A stretch of DNA of 64,000 nucleotides from Lasioglossum baleicum (lineage: Eukaryota > Arthropoda > Insecta > Hymenoptera > Halictidae), in NCBI RefSeq assembly GCF_051020765.1, contig NC_134934.1, positions 4,216,001 to 4,280,000 of the forward strand, in the 5' to 3' direction. The stretch's first letter is position 1; every line of letters begins with the position of its first letter. The notes under the pieces are model-generated. The model was not told where the DNA came from. It saw nothing but the letters and a program-made list of their open reading frames with translations, and did no database searches. The translations under genes were made by a program, and so were the position numbers. Below, piece by piece: positions 45,402-56,870 of this stretch.

Positions 45402-46440
45402 AGTTAAAAAATTGTTCGACGCGTCAGAATTTAGTCTAAACGATATGACGAGGCTGAAGACAGTTCCGTGCGTCATTCAAAGTGACAGACTTAGGCTTGC
45501 TAGTCGGCGGAACTATCTCGGGATCACGGCACGTCCTCGAACTCGCATAAAATCCTCGTCATCCTGTGATCCAGGGGTTGGTAGATCGCATTACACTCTC
45601 GCGAAATTCCCAAAGTTCCACGAGCTATACCTGTGATTCCCGACGTCTGAGAGCCGCGACACGCGAGCTGGGTGACAAAGACGCCGACAACGAGGACAGC
45701 GAAACCGACGGGAACGCGATGAGTACCTGAAGCCTCTCATCTAGCCGGAGAGGGGCGGTGGGAGGACGTCAATCAATGCCTTTTCAGGGAATTGCGTAAT
45801 CGTCTAGACTAGCCGACCTCTTTATCGCTCTTATCGGCCCAGCAAGGTTGATTCATAGGCGGCGACGACGATGTCTAAGAGAAGAAGGTATTATTACCGG
45901 AGACGGCGAAGGTAATTATCGGATGTGCCGGTCCACGGGGGCCGGGGGCGGTAGCGAAGCGGGTGCGGAGCGTAACGGAGCGTAACGGAGCGGCTCGTCG
46001 CTCGTCAACGAGACCGGGTATCGACTAATCGGCGACGTCGTCGATTTTCGAAACTGCTCGTAGATTTTTTAATCAGCATCCGTTGTGTCTATATTTATCA
46101 TGGATTTCGGTGAACGTTTCGCGCCTGTGCGGCACCCCGACGGGATATTTCCATCTGGTTTTCCCTTGTTATCCTCGAGATCCGAGGTGGCTCAAAAAGA
46201 GAGCGATATCACGTAACACAAGGGAAATCACGGGCACAGGAGGCGGCCAGCTTTTCACGAATGTATGGAATTTTTCATCTTTGCGAACCGAGGAGGCCCG
46301 TTCTACTCTCGCGCATCCGACCGCCCCTGTGCTCGTCCTACCTCGTTCCTAAGATTTTTATACGCGCACGTAAATTCGTGGAAGGCGACTCGGGAAATAC
46401 GATCGCTCGGGGATTTCGTAAATTGACTTTAATTTAGGGA
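45402..46440. other. No gene seen
   Basis: CpG-richer from 45640. A short tandem, GGAGCGTAAC repeated at 45968-45990, is present. Plus ORF 46083-46352 (89 codons) has no domain. Confidence 0.5.
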
Positions 46441-46461
46441 GAGAGAGAGAGAGAGAGAGAG
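46441..46461. repeat. (GA)n microsatellite
   Basis: Ten GA dinucleotides at the left edge of a CpG-rich block. Confidence 0.95.
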
Positions 46462-47600
46462 GCTGCTGCGAGCAGGCGACGTTGATGCGCGTCATGACTC
46501 GTTTCCCCGTCAACTATCGCGGAGGACGTAGCTCAAAAGGTCTCGACGGTTCTACGGGGCGCGTTCGACGTATCTATCCGAGGAAGAGGAAGAAGAGGAC
46601 GAAAAAGTTGGAGCCACTCAACTCGAAGGGAGAGCCGGCAAAAATCAAGTTAGCCGACGCGGTCTGCGCACCTCCTGGTTGAAAGAACTTTTGCACGGTG
46701 TAGACGTCGAGTCGCGTCGGTCTGACACCGCGCTTAGAGACTCGGCATCCCCTAAGTTTCACTGCTAGAACCGCTCCTGAATCAGTCCGCACGTCAATAA
46801 CCAAAAGACGTCCTCCGGCTCCTTAAGAGTCCGGCATCGATCCACAAAACCGCAGGAGACGAGCCGGCGATCGCCGAACACGAACCTCGGCGTCTCGAGG
46901 AGAGCAGAGAAGAAGAAGAAGAAGAGACAGCCCCAAGGTTATGCAAAACCGTCCCGCTCCCCCTGGTTCTTTCAGGACAGAAGGGGGACTGGTCCGCCGG
47001 GACACTCCGGCGACAGGTCGTTCCACGAAGCTCCCGGGCTCGTATGCAAATCGGGGCCGGTCTTCTTGTCCGTCCTATTCGCGGCGGACGAACCTCGCCC
47101 TCTCTCCCCTACCCCCTTGTCCCGCCGGAATGGCCAGGTTCTGGGGACACCAACCGCGGAGGAGGTCGAGGTTACGACCCGGTTACGGTGCGCGTTGCGG
47201 GTCGCGGCCTCGTCAGGGACTGGGTCGAGGTTGTTGCGCTCGGCGCATAAAAACAGCCACCCGGCGCACACCCGGGGTCGTAAAAAGCATCGTGAAAAGT
47301 GTCGTCGCGGATTTCGACCGGTCCTGTCGCCCGGCTCTCTTCCTTCTCTTTCATCCTCCTCTCCTCTTCTCTTCCTGTCTCTTCTGGCCAGTCAGCCAGA
47401 CGACCCCATCGAGGTCGAACCAGTTCGCGATCATCGAAACGCTAAGCCCTCTGCGGTTTCGCGGCCAGAAATTTCACGGGCACGGGCCTTCGCACCTCCT
47501 CACGGACACAACTCGGCTCCCCCCTTCTCGGATGATTTTCGAAAGAGGAGCTGTAGGAGATTTTTTCTTATTTTTTTTTTTTAAGCATTTCAAACCTCCC
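46462..47600. other. CpG-rich block, no gene assigned
   Basis: Many ORFs overlap on both strands (46941-47636 plus, 231 codons; 46972-47271 minus), the signature of GC-rich DNA with few stops. A GAA run at 46909-46925 and a T-run at 47570-47582 are present. No domain is recognised. Confidence 0.5.
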
Positions 47601-50560
47601 GAGTTCATTTCGCTTTACAAGAGTAACTACGATTGAAAAAAGAATGAATACAAAGAGAAACTTCAACATTTGGCTTCGTTACGAGTTACTTTACGAGTAG
47701 GACATTTATTACTCTTTGTGAATTGTAGAATTCGCATTGCCGATAATTAATTAATTTTCTTTTCCAGAGTTACATAGCTTGATGCTACACGCAATGTAGA
47801 CAAATTGCTACCGTTCACTTGAGCGTGTGGGTAGAGGTTTACTCGATTCGCATTTTCCTCGACCATTCTCACCAGCCATGAAAGGTACACTAACTGGAGC
47901 TCGGCTTTCGGTTGATAGTAATCCAGAACATATGTTTCTTGGTAAGCTCTTTGGGAATTACCTAGCGGTTTCTGGGAAGATTGGATGGAAGACGTGCACT
48001 CTACGGGGATTTCAGATCCTTTAGAACGGCCGCCAAGGTATTGTGATATCCCCCGAGGAATTTCGAAATCATCAAATCTGCTATCGGTTCTAAATTCCAA
48101 AAAATTGTAAACGTTTGTTTTCGAACACACGAGACTCGCAGTAACCTTTCTATTCAATCCTCAGCTGCGAGAATTTGGTTATATGTTTGATTTTTCTTTG
48201 AAACCTCTTTTCAAACCATGCTGTAACTGATAGAAACATTTTCGATGAGACTGCTAATAACAGAGTAATCTCTACTGCTCACAATTCGTGGTTCAACCTA
48301 TATATCGATGAATCTAAACAGGAGGAGGACGTTCCTGATGTTGTCCTCGCCTAAAATTGTTTTGCGGCGAAGATGCTGAAACCGCGAGGGAGTGTGAACC
48401 AGTTTCGGTGGTCGAGTGGGCGTAGGTGCGGCGCTGCGCCGATTCGACGTGCGATCGCGTGCTAACGGGGCTCAGTTTTCGAAAACGCGAGACAGAAGCA
48501 ACGCGTTTACGCGTGCCAGACACGTACACCGCGATTGTGGGTACACAATGTCGCCGGCGGTGCAGAAACACGCTCGAGTGGCCGGTTACTTACGAGGAAA
48601 CCGAGGTCTGTGCCCGTCCATCCGAGTTGCTGGCGCAACGGAGCCGCGATTGCGGCGTTCGGCGCGTACACCGCGCGCGGGTAAACACGTCTAGACATCC
48701 GACTTTCACCTCTGTTGTAACAAGACTTCGCCTCTAACTGCGGAGAACAGGCGAAGGACGTTCTGGAATCCCCGATACGCGACTTGGATCAGCTTCGGAA
48801 AGATGTCCCGCCGTTTCGTGACTCGGGATCGATCGTCAATTACCCGAGAATCGATTTCTTCCGGCGACCCGACCGCCAAACACTGTGCACCGAATGCCCA
48901 ATTCAGCTGGTAAAAAATCCTACACTGAATTTATGCGGTGTCGTTGCAAAGCGGAGGCTTCTATCTTCAAGTTATATGCATATAGTATCATACATTTAAC
49001 ACTCGATTGTTGATACAAAGGAATTTTTAAGAAAACTGAACTTTTTTTCCACCTACAATTCGGTACACTGTGCGCCGGCAACCTTTCTCTGGAATTTCTT
49101 GAAGGATACCGCGTCCTGAACGTTAACCCTCGTCTGCTCCCGATTTTTGCCATTTTATTTATTCGTTGCTGCGAGATTGACACGATGATCAAATCTGAAT
49201 AATTCTGAAAATTCCTCTTTTCAACAGTTAATATCGAAGTAAAGAATATTTATTCGATACCAATGAATAATGTATGAAATTAACACGAGGAGTGGATAAG
49301 AGTGAATCGAACAGGCAGACGTATATGTATATGAAACAGAAATTCTTTAACGTTCAAATAAATTACTCTAAATCCTCAAGTTCGTATTGTTCGACGCTGG
49401 AGATATTCTGTTTTTCACTAGCATCTTTTATTTAGCGGGCACGCATGGCTTAATCAAGCTCGGAGCTCGTCGATTAGTATACAATGCAAATTCTAATTGC
49501 AATTCAAGAACCACGAGCAACAGTTTCTTGTTTCCCATTGATCCTCCTCTTCGCGTATTAATTTATTCGGAGAATGACCGACAGTCACTTCCTGTCGCAA
49601 CAATAATTGACGCTGCAAATGGAGCGACTACGGTGATCCGCGGATGCTCGTGTTGATAAATATCTGAGCAGCGCGTTTCACGCATACCTGGAGTGAAACT
49701 CGCCTATCTAGAATTTGCGGTGGCACTTAGTTTTGCCTACTTCGGCGACGCTCAAATTTCGAGAAACTCTCGAGGATTGTTTGTCGGGCTTCCGAGGATC
49801 CAGGTTAATCATTTGGCCGTCTGCTTTAATAGAAAGTTGACAAAATATCCACACGGTGATGTGCGTAGTTCTCTCTAAACAATTTCAAGTTTCAAAGTGA
49901 TTTCCATTGAACTATAAGGTCTTTCATATAAAAATAAATGATTGGGTCCTAAATATTGACAAAATCTTTGACGGCTTTCACGGTATCTACTTTCACAGCG
50001 CAGTTGTACGAAGTTCTACGCACGAATTTATTTGTTTTACACATTTTTAGCAGACAAAATTTTATTTTATTCATTGACAAAATTTTTTTAACTTTTACAA
50101 GGACTGGAATTTGTTTGTTCTAGAAATTTTTAGGAGGATTACTGCAGCGGGATGACAGCAGGTAGCTTTTATTGCAAAGATTGACTTTATTGGCATTTAA
50201 GAACAATTGAGGGAGAAGACTTGCAAGTCTTGCATCTTTAAATGGATCATTTGTTTCCCACCGATCTAAATGAGGATGAAGGGTCGTGAGTATGGTTGGT
50301 CGTCGTCTACGCGACGGGTGTAGGGGATGCGGCACCGTGCTTTGATCAATGTTTCACGCACGTTCGACGCAGTTCGCAGCGTTTCAATCGGAAATGGTGC
50401 CAATTGCTCGGATGGAGCGATGCCACGAGCCGGACATTTCCCGCGCGTGCCATATACAGACACCTATTTTTAGCCGAAATCGGTGCAACACCTACGTCAA
50501 TCAGGCGGCTTCGGTGTCACCGTGACAGGAATAAAATCACGGTGTCTGTCGCTCTAGTAA
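47601..50560. other. No gene assigned
   Basis: A 136-codon minus frame at 47747-48157 is long for this moderate GC content, but it opens at TTG, has no domain and no clear splice sites. 48400-48720 is CpG-rich with overlapping ORFs. 48682-48711 shares a 30-base motif with 50561-50590. The rest is AT-rich unique DNA. Confidence 0.45.
48682..48711 (+). repeat. Isolated 30-bp direct repeat, copy 1
   Basis: ACGTCTAGACATCC followed by ACTTTCAC is shared with 50561-50590, three or four differences in 30 bases. The flanks do not match. It may be a conserved regulatory word or the tip of an unrecognised repeat. Confidence 0.6.
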
Positions 50561-50590
50561 TAAATACGTCTAGACATCCAACTTTCACTT
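50561..50590 (+). repeat. Isolated 30-bp direct repeat, copy 2
   Basis: Second copy of the motif at 48682, same orientation, about 1.9 kb away. Both would encode NTSRHPTFT in one frame, but neither frame has coding support. Confidence 0.6.
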
Positions 50591-50899
50591 GGCCGTCATT
50601 GAAAGGGAGCCAACCTTCCGCGGTACAGTTTTCAAGAACGCGTCGATTGACCTTTACGGGGGCCAGATCGATACTCCGTCTCGAAGCGATTTAAATTCGA
50701 TGGACACGCAATTTTTCTCTCCTACCATCTCGCTGTGCAAATATGCCTATAATTACGGAAGTGGTCATATATTTCTTGTTGAATATATTTAAAGGAAAAG
50801 GATATTACCTCCCCAGATTAATTGATTTCAGAATTTTCAGAAAATTTTCAGTAGCATCTAGCCAAATTTTATTTGAATAAAAATTTTTGCCCAACTCTG
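50591..50899. other. No gene seen
   Basis: AT-rich, unique-looking sequence with no domain-bearing ORF. Confidence 0.5.
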
Positions 50900-51176
50900 C
50901 ATGTAGCTATCGCAGCTTTATCCTTGCGAATAATGCAAATTACGCCTGGTAAACATAAAAATATGACTTTTGTGGGCGATTGCGGCCTAGATTGATCTTC
51001 TATTTACCGCTTTTGATTACTGACAAAACCTCATCGCAAGCAATATCAAGAAATGAGAAGTCTACCCCCTGATTAAAGGAGAAATCATATATCGAGATCT
51101 TCAGTTTTTATAATTTCCCAACAATTTCAAATTTCATCTACTCAATTTTGCTTACAAATGCATAAAGATCAGTCTA
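50900..51176. mobile_element. hAT-like long form, family A, 5' truncated
   Basis: It starts with the extra module of copy 3 (CATGTAGCTATCGCAGCTTT, CGAATAATGCAAATTACGCC, GATTGCGGCCTAG, AAATGAGAAG) and passes into the family A right half (AAATTTCATCTACTCAATTT), ending AATGCATAAAGATCAGTCTA. The module-to-family A joint is the same as at 33191-33530, which argues for one subfamily. The left terminus is missing, so no target duplication can be checked. Confidence 0.8.
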
Positions 51177-52057
51177 GTTCTCGCACAGAATACCGAGACA
51201 TTACTTTAGCCGTTCAATCGAAGGCAATGTTGAGTTTAGTTGGACACAAGACCAGAAAGGGTTGAGGACCGGTCTCGAGGGTGGACAGACCAACCCGTGG
51301 ACCAATTCCGGTTCGAATTGTGCTTCGATGATGAAACGGACGCGTGGCCGTTCATTTCGTTTCCGGCGTTGGCGGACCGGTGCGGACGAAAATCGGAGGG
51401 GAGGGAACCGTCGATTTTAAAACGGAAGACGATCGGCAGGCCTCCACTTCTGCGGTCAAGAGCTTAATTCATCGTCCGGATGCTGGGACGGCCGCGGCCA
51501 CGGTTCACGGCGGCGATCGATAAACGTGCCCGTTGCAGCAAAGTCCAAAAAGTAGCGGGCCGGACCAGCAGGCGGAAGGACCGCAGACGCGGTCTGCGGT
51601 CTGCTTCGACCGCGCCGGCCTTCTCACGGCTACGCAACGCTCGTCCGGCTGTCCAGTGCCGAGACCGCGCGAAAATTCCGGTTAATTTCCCGCTCTCGCC
51701 CCTCCCGAAAACGGTAACGGACTCCTTACGTCGCCGGTCTGGTTTCTCTGTAATTCGAGAGCCCCGCGTTCTTCGTCCGGGAATTCTGCTATGCAACGCC
51801 GGCCGAGCCGCGCCGGCTTTCGGCTACCGATCGCTCTCATCGCGACCGGCATCGGAATTTTTCGAGCCCCTCGGCCAACCTTCCGGCTGTTCGTCTTATC
51901 GTCCTCTATACTTCTAAAATTTTTCCGGAATTTTTTGGCATCGTTCTTCTTAACTTAGTACGAGTTTTTCCCATTCCATGCCACCATTTTTCCTATTTTC
52001 CGTGGGACACGTGATTATCACTATGGATTCTTGTATTTTCATCGTTGTGTAACTGTG
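51177..52057. other. CpG-rich block, no gene assigned
   Basis: 51240-51900 is CpG-rich with mirrored ORFs (51464-51796 minus; 51480-51917 plus, 145 codons; RRKDRRRG-type basic runs) and no domain. Confidence 0.5.
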
Positions 52058-52279
52058 TTAACCCTTCGCACTCGAAGCTATTCTAACTCGAAAACGAAAC
52101 ATTTCTTTCGACCTAGAATAATTCCATTGTATGTTATTTTTTGAAATTTTATGGATGTGAAATTGATATAGTACATAATACTTAAATGTTTAGTACATAA
52201 TTGAATTAGATATGAAAATATTTGATGATGTAAACAATATTTTGAATAATGGTACAGCAACTTTTAGTGGTAAGGGTTA
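52058..52279 (+). mobile_element. piggyBac-like MITE, family C copy
   Basis: It begins TTAACCCTTCGCACTCGAAG and ends TAAGGGTTA. A TTAA boundary followed by CCC is the hallmark of piggyBac-type elements. The interior (GACCTAGAATAATTCCATTG, CATAATACTTAAATGTTTAG, CAATATTTTGAATAATGGTA) recurs in the copies at 31036 (reverse), 55726 and 60792. 222 bp, no ORF of note. Confidence 0.85.
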
Positions 52280-52330
52280 GAGGATCTCAGGACATTTTAA
52301 AGAGATCGCCGAAATGTCGAGATCTATAAC

Positions 52331-52530
52331 TAGACTGCGGACGTTTATGCAAAATAATAATTATCTGCATCGATTGCAAGAAATACAAACCAAATAGAAT
52401 ATCTTTCCTCTCTGAAGAATTTTAATAAAGGAGAAATCATATATTGACATCTTCAAATTTCAAAATTTTTCTACAATTTTGAATTTCATCTACTCAATAT
52501 TCCTATAAATGCATAAAGATCCGCAGTTTA
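52331..52530. mobile_element. hAT-like MITE, family A copy 5
   Basis: The left end is TAGACTGCGGACGTTTATGC and the right end GCATAAAGATCCGCAGTTTA. The flanking 8-mers, TCTATAAC (52323-52330) and TTTATAAC (52531-52538), agree at 7 of 8. The 200-bp interior is colinear with copy 4. No ORF. Confidence 0.92.
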
Positions 52531-52538
52531 TTTATAAC

Positions 52539-55500
52539 ATATTTCAATTTCATCAAAATCCGCGAGTAAGTGACGTTTCTTTTTACCCGCAAGAAGAAAC
52601 GTTAAAATCTAAACTGTGCAGTTCAGAATTAGGTCGCTGTGTGGTTCGTAATCCGAATACAGATTGCCATATTCGTTTTGATAATTTTGTAGTTCGAATC
52701 TCCTTTGTCGAGCAAACTGACCCTGAACTTGCGAATTGAAATTCTGACCTTGTTCAAATCGAGATTAGTAGAATAAATTAGCGAAGAGAAAAGAAGACAT
52801 TTATTGCCAGTTTGCACAAGGACGTATTCTTCCTAATTCTACGCCGCACAAAAGGAACGACGACTGATTTAATACGCCGTGAGCTCTTCCGGTTGCATCG
52901 TTTCGTCAGGAACTGAGAAGAATCACCGCGGACAAGGTGAACGCATTGTGTGCAAACAAATTTTATTTTAAAGGATTCATTACCGCGCTCCTCATAAATA
53001 TTGATAAGTATTGTCTTCGAGAAGCTATGCTCGCGAAACATTCTGCTCTACGCGGCATTATACGGTCGAACCACTAAAAACTACTAATCAGTTCAAACAT
53101 GCATATATTTGACAACAAGATAAATTATTCAAAGCATGTAGTGGACGAGTATGGTGTACGACAAAGAAGATAAACACTGAAACGAGTTTTACAGTTCTCA
53201 ACGTACGACAGTGTGCACAAAATATGATACGATTAAATGGGGAAAAATTAATTTACATATTTATTGATCAGTCTAGTTATTACTAGACCGCGCATTTTAT
53301 ACATTTATGCACGTGTAAATGATTAACAAAACGTACATTTTTTGGCGCATGAACCGCGAGTTCGGGAACTCTTCGAAAGTTCAAATTGGATTGAGAAAGG
53401 AGGGGGGTGGGGATGGTGGGACGGCGCGGCGTCGGAGTCCTGGATTCCGTCCGAAAATCGATAACCCCGGGGGCGATAAATCGGAGCAGAAAGTCTCGGC
53501 GTGATTAAATAAACCCGGCGCGCTACGTGAAAAAGTTCCTTCGCCAGGGCCAGACTGATACCGCGGCGAATTCTTAACGCGCGTAATCTCCGCGGCCGCC
53601 TCCTTCTATCGCTTATCGCGGCTTTTACCCCGCGACCGGGACGTAAATTTCCGTCGGACAGGGCCCCGACAAATCGCGGGCTCGTCTGGCCGAGTTCCGG
53701 TACGTGCGAAAGACCAACCACACCCGTGGATATTCGCCGGGATATTCGCTCCCGGACCTCCGCCATACGTCCGATCCATTTCTGGTTCACCCGAGGTGCC
53801 GTTAAAAATGAATCCGAGGAACGAAGTGCAACGGCCACCCTACCATTTTCCACGGAATGCTGAAACGTCCGTTTCGAAAATCAAACTGCCCGGTAAATAA
53901 TGCACAAACGCTACAGAATAAAACTCACCCGGCTGCAGAATTAATTCGCGCAATAATTCATTCACAGCATATTCTTCGATTGCATTCGTGGAGGATATTG
54001 ATGTTTTTCGATGGTGAGCAGCGATTTTTCAAAAAGTCAACAAATCACGGGCGAACTCCTTCAAGTGTTAACAACAAATCTTTTGATATAGTTTCTGGAA
54101 TTTTATCGTACAAAATCAACGATTTTCCACCTGAATCGCGACAAACCGGAGTGACACAGAAATTTATTTTCTTTGTCAATATGTTCATTCCGTTGAAAAT
54201 AATATAAACGTATTTTTAAATTCATCTAATGTTTCCACTTTTTCACTGTTTCGAACTACACCTACTCATTTTTGTCATAAATGCAGCACATATTTGCAGC
54301 TTCTACCTTTATTATCTATTTTTAACATTGAGGTTGAAAATGTGAAAATCTCGGCGAAAAAAGACAGGGTAATAGAAAGTGACAGTGCTTCCGTACAAAA
54401 ATTGCTGCAGTTTACTGTAATGTATATACATACATATACAGTACTTGCACCGATCGGGTTTTAAAAATACGATCCGTGTAAACTCGTCGGAATTAGAGCA
54501 TTTCTTTTCAAGTTGACTGGCCATTGTTGCAGAAATACGTCGAAAGTATTCGGTATATTCGAAAGTGTATCGAACGTTGAATCACCGTATCCAGAATGGA
54601 GGAGCTACCGTACCGTGCTCGGCCAGGAAAGTAACATTGACATTCCCGTTCTCGTTTTCCGGCGAGTGAAAAAGAATCGTGGAAACCGGCGAGCGTGTAA
54701 CGACGGATGTTGAATGACAGATAAGGCCAGGCTTGGACAAACACGTCCACGTAATTTGCTATCTAATCGGGGCTAGCCATTTATGCAAACTAGTTTTAAA
54801 ACGAACGACACGTTTCGTCGTCGTTGTGTTCGTTCTTTCTTGATGTAACGTGTCTGCGATCCAAGGATCACGGGGACCGAGAAGGGGGTTTAATACTAAC
54901 CCCGATAGCTATTACGGATTTTATCGATACATTATTAATTATATTAGTTTATGTAAGAGCGGTAGCAAGAGCCGAGTCGGTGGCTTGAAGTTGGCGGATC
55001 AAGGTCGGCCGATCGAGCGCAGTCGCCGATCGATCTTCGTCCGTTTCTTTCGTTCTGCGATCCTGTCGCGATCCTCTGATCGGTCGTTTCAAATTTACAA
55101 GAGCCCGTCGCACGAACGGACCTGAAACGTCGTCTGAAAATAACCATCGCCGACGGGGGCGAATGTAAATCATTCGATCGGAGGGGGAGGAGAGGAGGAG
55201 GCTACCCGGCGGCTGGATCTCGCGCAAATACCCCGAAATAAATATTCATCATCCGCGAATTCGGTTCCGACGGGAACATTTTCACCAAATTTTTCATTGT
55301 ATCGACACAGCCGGCCAGGCTCCGGCTCCGCGGCCCCCCGTATTATTCATCGCGAACTCCGCTCGTCCGCTAGCGAACGAATTTTCGACGGTGGTGGCCC
55401 CGATCCTGTCAAGGAGCTTTGGAATCGGTTTATTTATTCAGCTTTTTCTCTCTCTCTCTCTCTTTGTCTGATCTCGTGACGGCTAATTGAAAAATAAGGC

Positions 55501-55725
55501 AATCACGAACAACAAAAACGCCGCGGTATATTATAAACGACACGATCAATTCTAACGGCCCTTCTACCTCCATTTTATCTCGGTTCGATCCGGATATCGC
55601 TACGGTCTGTCATTCGAGAGAGGACGAAGGTTACGAAATTTACTTTTACCTTCTACCACTCTTTCATGTCTCAGCCAGGAAATAATATCATTTTGCTGGG
55701 CGTCGTTCATTTGGGATGCCTATTT
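52539..55725. other. No gene assigned
   Basis: 53284-53316 (TAGACCGCGCATTTTATACA) and 54245-54303 (CTACTCATTTTTGTCATAAA) look like lone, diverged family A ends. 53400-53860 and 54960-55220 are CpG-rich with mirrored ORFs (53323-53853 minus, 176 codons) lacking domains. A TC run lies at 55447-55463. No exon is supportable. Confidence 0.45.
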
Positions 55726-55935
55726 TTAACCCTTCACACTCGGAGCTGCTGTTTTAATTCGAAAATGAAACATTTCTTCTGACCTAGAATAATTCCATTC
55801 TATATGTCTTTTTGAAATTTTATGGATATGAAATATTGATACAATACCTCATACAATACTTAAATGTTTAGCAACTGGTTAGATTCGAACCTATTTAATA
55901 GTGTAAACAATATTTTCAATAATGGTACAGTTAAG
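55726..55935 (+). mobile_element. piggyBac-like MITE, family C copy, 3' truncated
   Basis: It begins TTAACCCTTCACACTCGGAG and is colinear with 52058-52279 (CTAGAATAATTCCATTCTAT, ATACAATACTTAAATGTTTA, AATATTTTCAATAATGGTAC). The terminal GGGTTAA is lost; the match fades at about 55935, shortly before a T-run. Confidence 0.8.
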
Positions 55936-56067
55936 ACTGTTTCGTTTTTTTTTTTAATCATTTGAATAGATCGAGAGCGACTTGCATTTATTAACCCTTT
56001 GCACTTCGAATTATTTTCCGATTTTGCTGCCAACCATTCCTTACTATTTTAAATGTTTTATTTGAAA

Positions 56068-56348
56068 CTAGCTGTACCCGCAACTTTGTCCACGTGCAAT
56101 AACAAATCAAAAAGTTATAAGCAGAAACGTGCTCAAAAGAGGGCGAAAAAGTCGTCTTCGGTCACTAATGAGGTCACAACTTTTTAACGAATGGACTTTT
56201 TCGAATGCGGATTTCCCCTATAGAAGAAACCTTCCCGAAGAAACGCTGCGTCTAATAACAAACCCCAGCTTTCTACGTTCGCTGTTCTCAGTTGATGCCG
56301 TCACAAACAGACAGACAGACACGATTTTATAGAGATAGAGATAGAGAT
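56068..56348 (+). mobile_element. Dispersed repeat S with GATAGA tail, copy 2
   Basis: It runs from CTAGCTGTACCCGCAACTTT to a GATAGAGATAGAG microsatellite preceded by ACAGACAGACAGACACGATT. It is colinear with the reverse complement of 42036-42320, with one internal difference near 56224. The opposite-polarity microsatellite in copy 1 confirms that the tail belongs to the repeat. It interrupts the piggyBac-like element. Confidence 0.82.
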
Positions 56349-56469
56349 TTACTCCCAAGGACAGTTCCTTGACTGCCATACTTATTTTAAACAATTTTCA
56401 TCACTAATTATATTAAATATGCCTCTCAAAGTTTGTTGTAATTTATACTTGCGGAACTTACATTTGTTT

Positions 56470-56690
56470 TTAACACTTTACCTACCGAAAGTGCTGTACG
56501 AAAAGAAAGTATAGAAATTTCCTTTTACATTATAATTTTAAATGAAAGTATTAGATGACGTTATTGAGGGTGATTTGTTAGTTCACAATGAAAATTGCTG
56601 TTGCTATTGAAGGTTCCATTAAAAAGTATTCATCCATGTACCATAGATTTTTCAAAATTATGCAATAATCACCGGTCGGTAATGTGTTAA
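56470..56690. mobile_element. piggyBac-like MITE, family K, nested
   Basis: The ends TTAACACTTTACCTACCG and CGGTCGGTAATGTGTTAA are 18-bp inverted repeats with three differences and TTAA at both borders. 221 bp, no ORF. It lies inside the larger TTAA element 55991-56810, so it inserted later. Confidence 0.8.
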
Positions 56691-56810
56691 CTAAAAAATA
56701 AGAAATTAAATAAATAAAGGAAGAACCAGATATATATAAAAACCCATTTCATTTACATTTTTCTTTCCCTGATATTGAGTCACACTCGACAAAGTAGTGC
56801 AAAGGGTTAA

Positions 56811-56870
56811 ATGTTCTACTCTTTCGAACTACTCGATGTAACTACGAATGCATAAAATCCACAGTCTTGT
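56811..56870. repeat. Family A right-end remnant
   Basis: CTACGAATGCATAAAATCCACAGTCT (split: GAATGCATAAAATCC, ACAGTCT) matches the family A right end. The left end was probably lost; the sequence before it is the border of the piggyBac-like element. Confidence 0.5.

Larger units (their letters stand above)
55991..56810. mobile_element. piggyBac-like element with two nested insertions
   Basis: The ends TTAACCCTTTGCACT and AGTGCAAAGGGTTAA are perfect 15-bp inverted repeats including TTAA on both sides, a textbook piggyBac-type layout. The 820-bp length is inflated by repeat S copy 2 (56068-56348) and a second TTAA element (56470-56690). Without them about 320 bp of its own sequence remains. 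No transposase ORF survives. Confidence 0.85.

Noticed and set aside
47747..48157. 136-codon minus-strand frame with ordinary amino-acid composition
   Set aside because: It starts at TTG, has no domain or good splice sites, and a few frames of this length are expected by chance in 64 kb.
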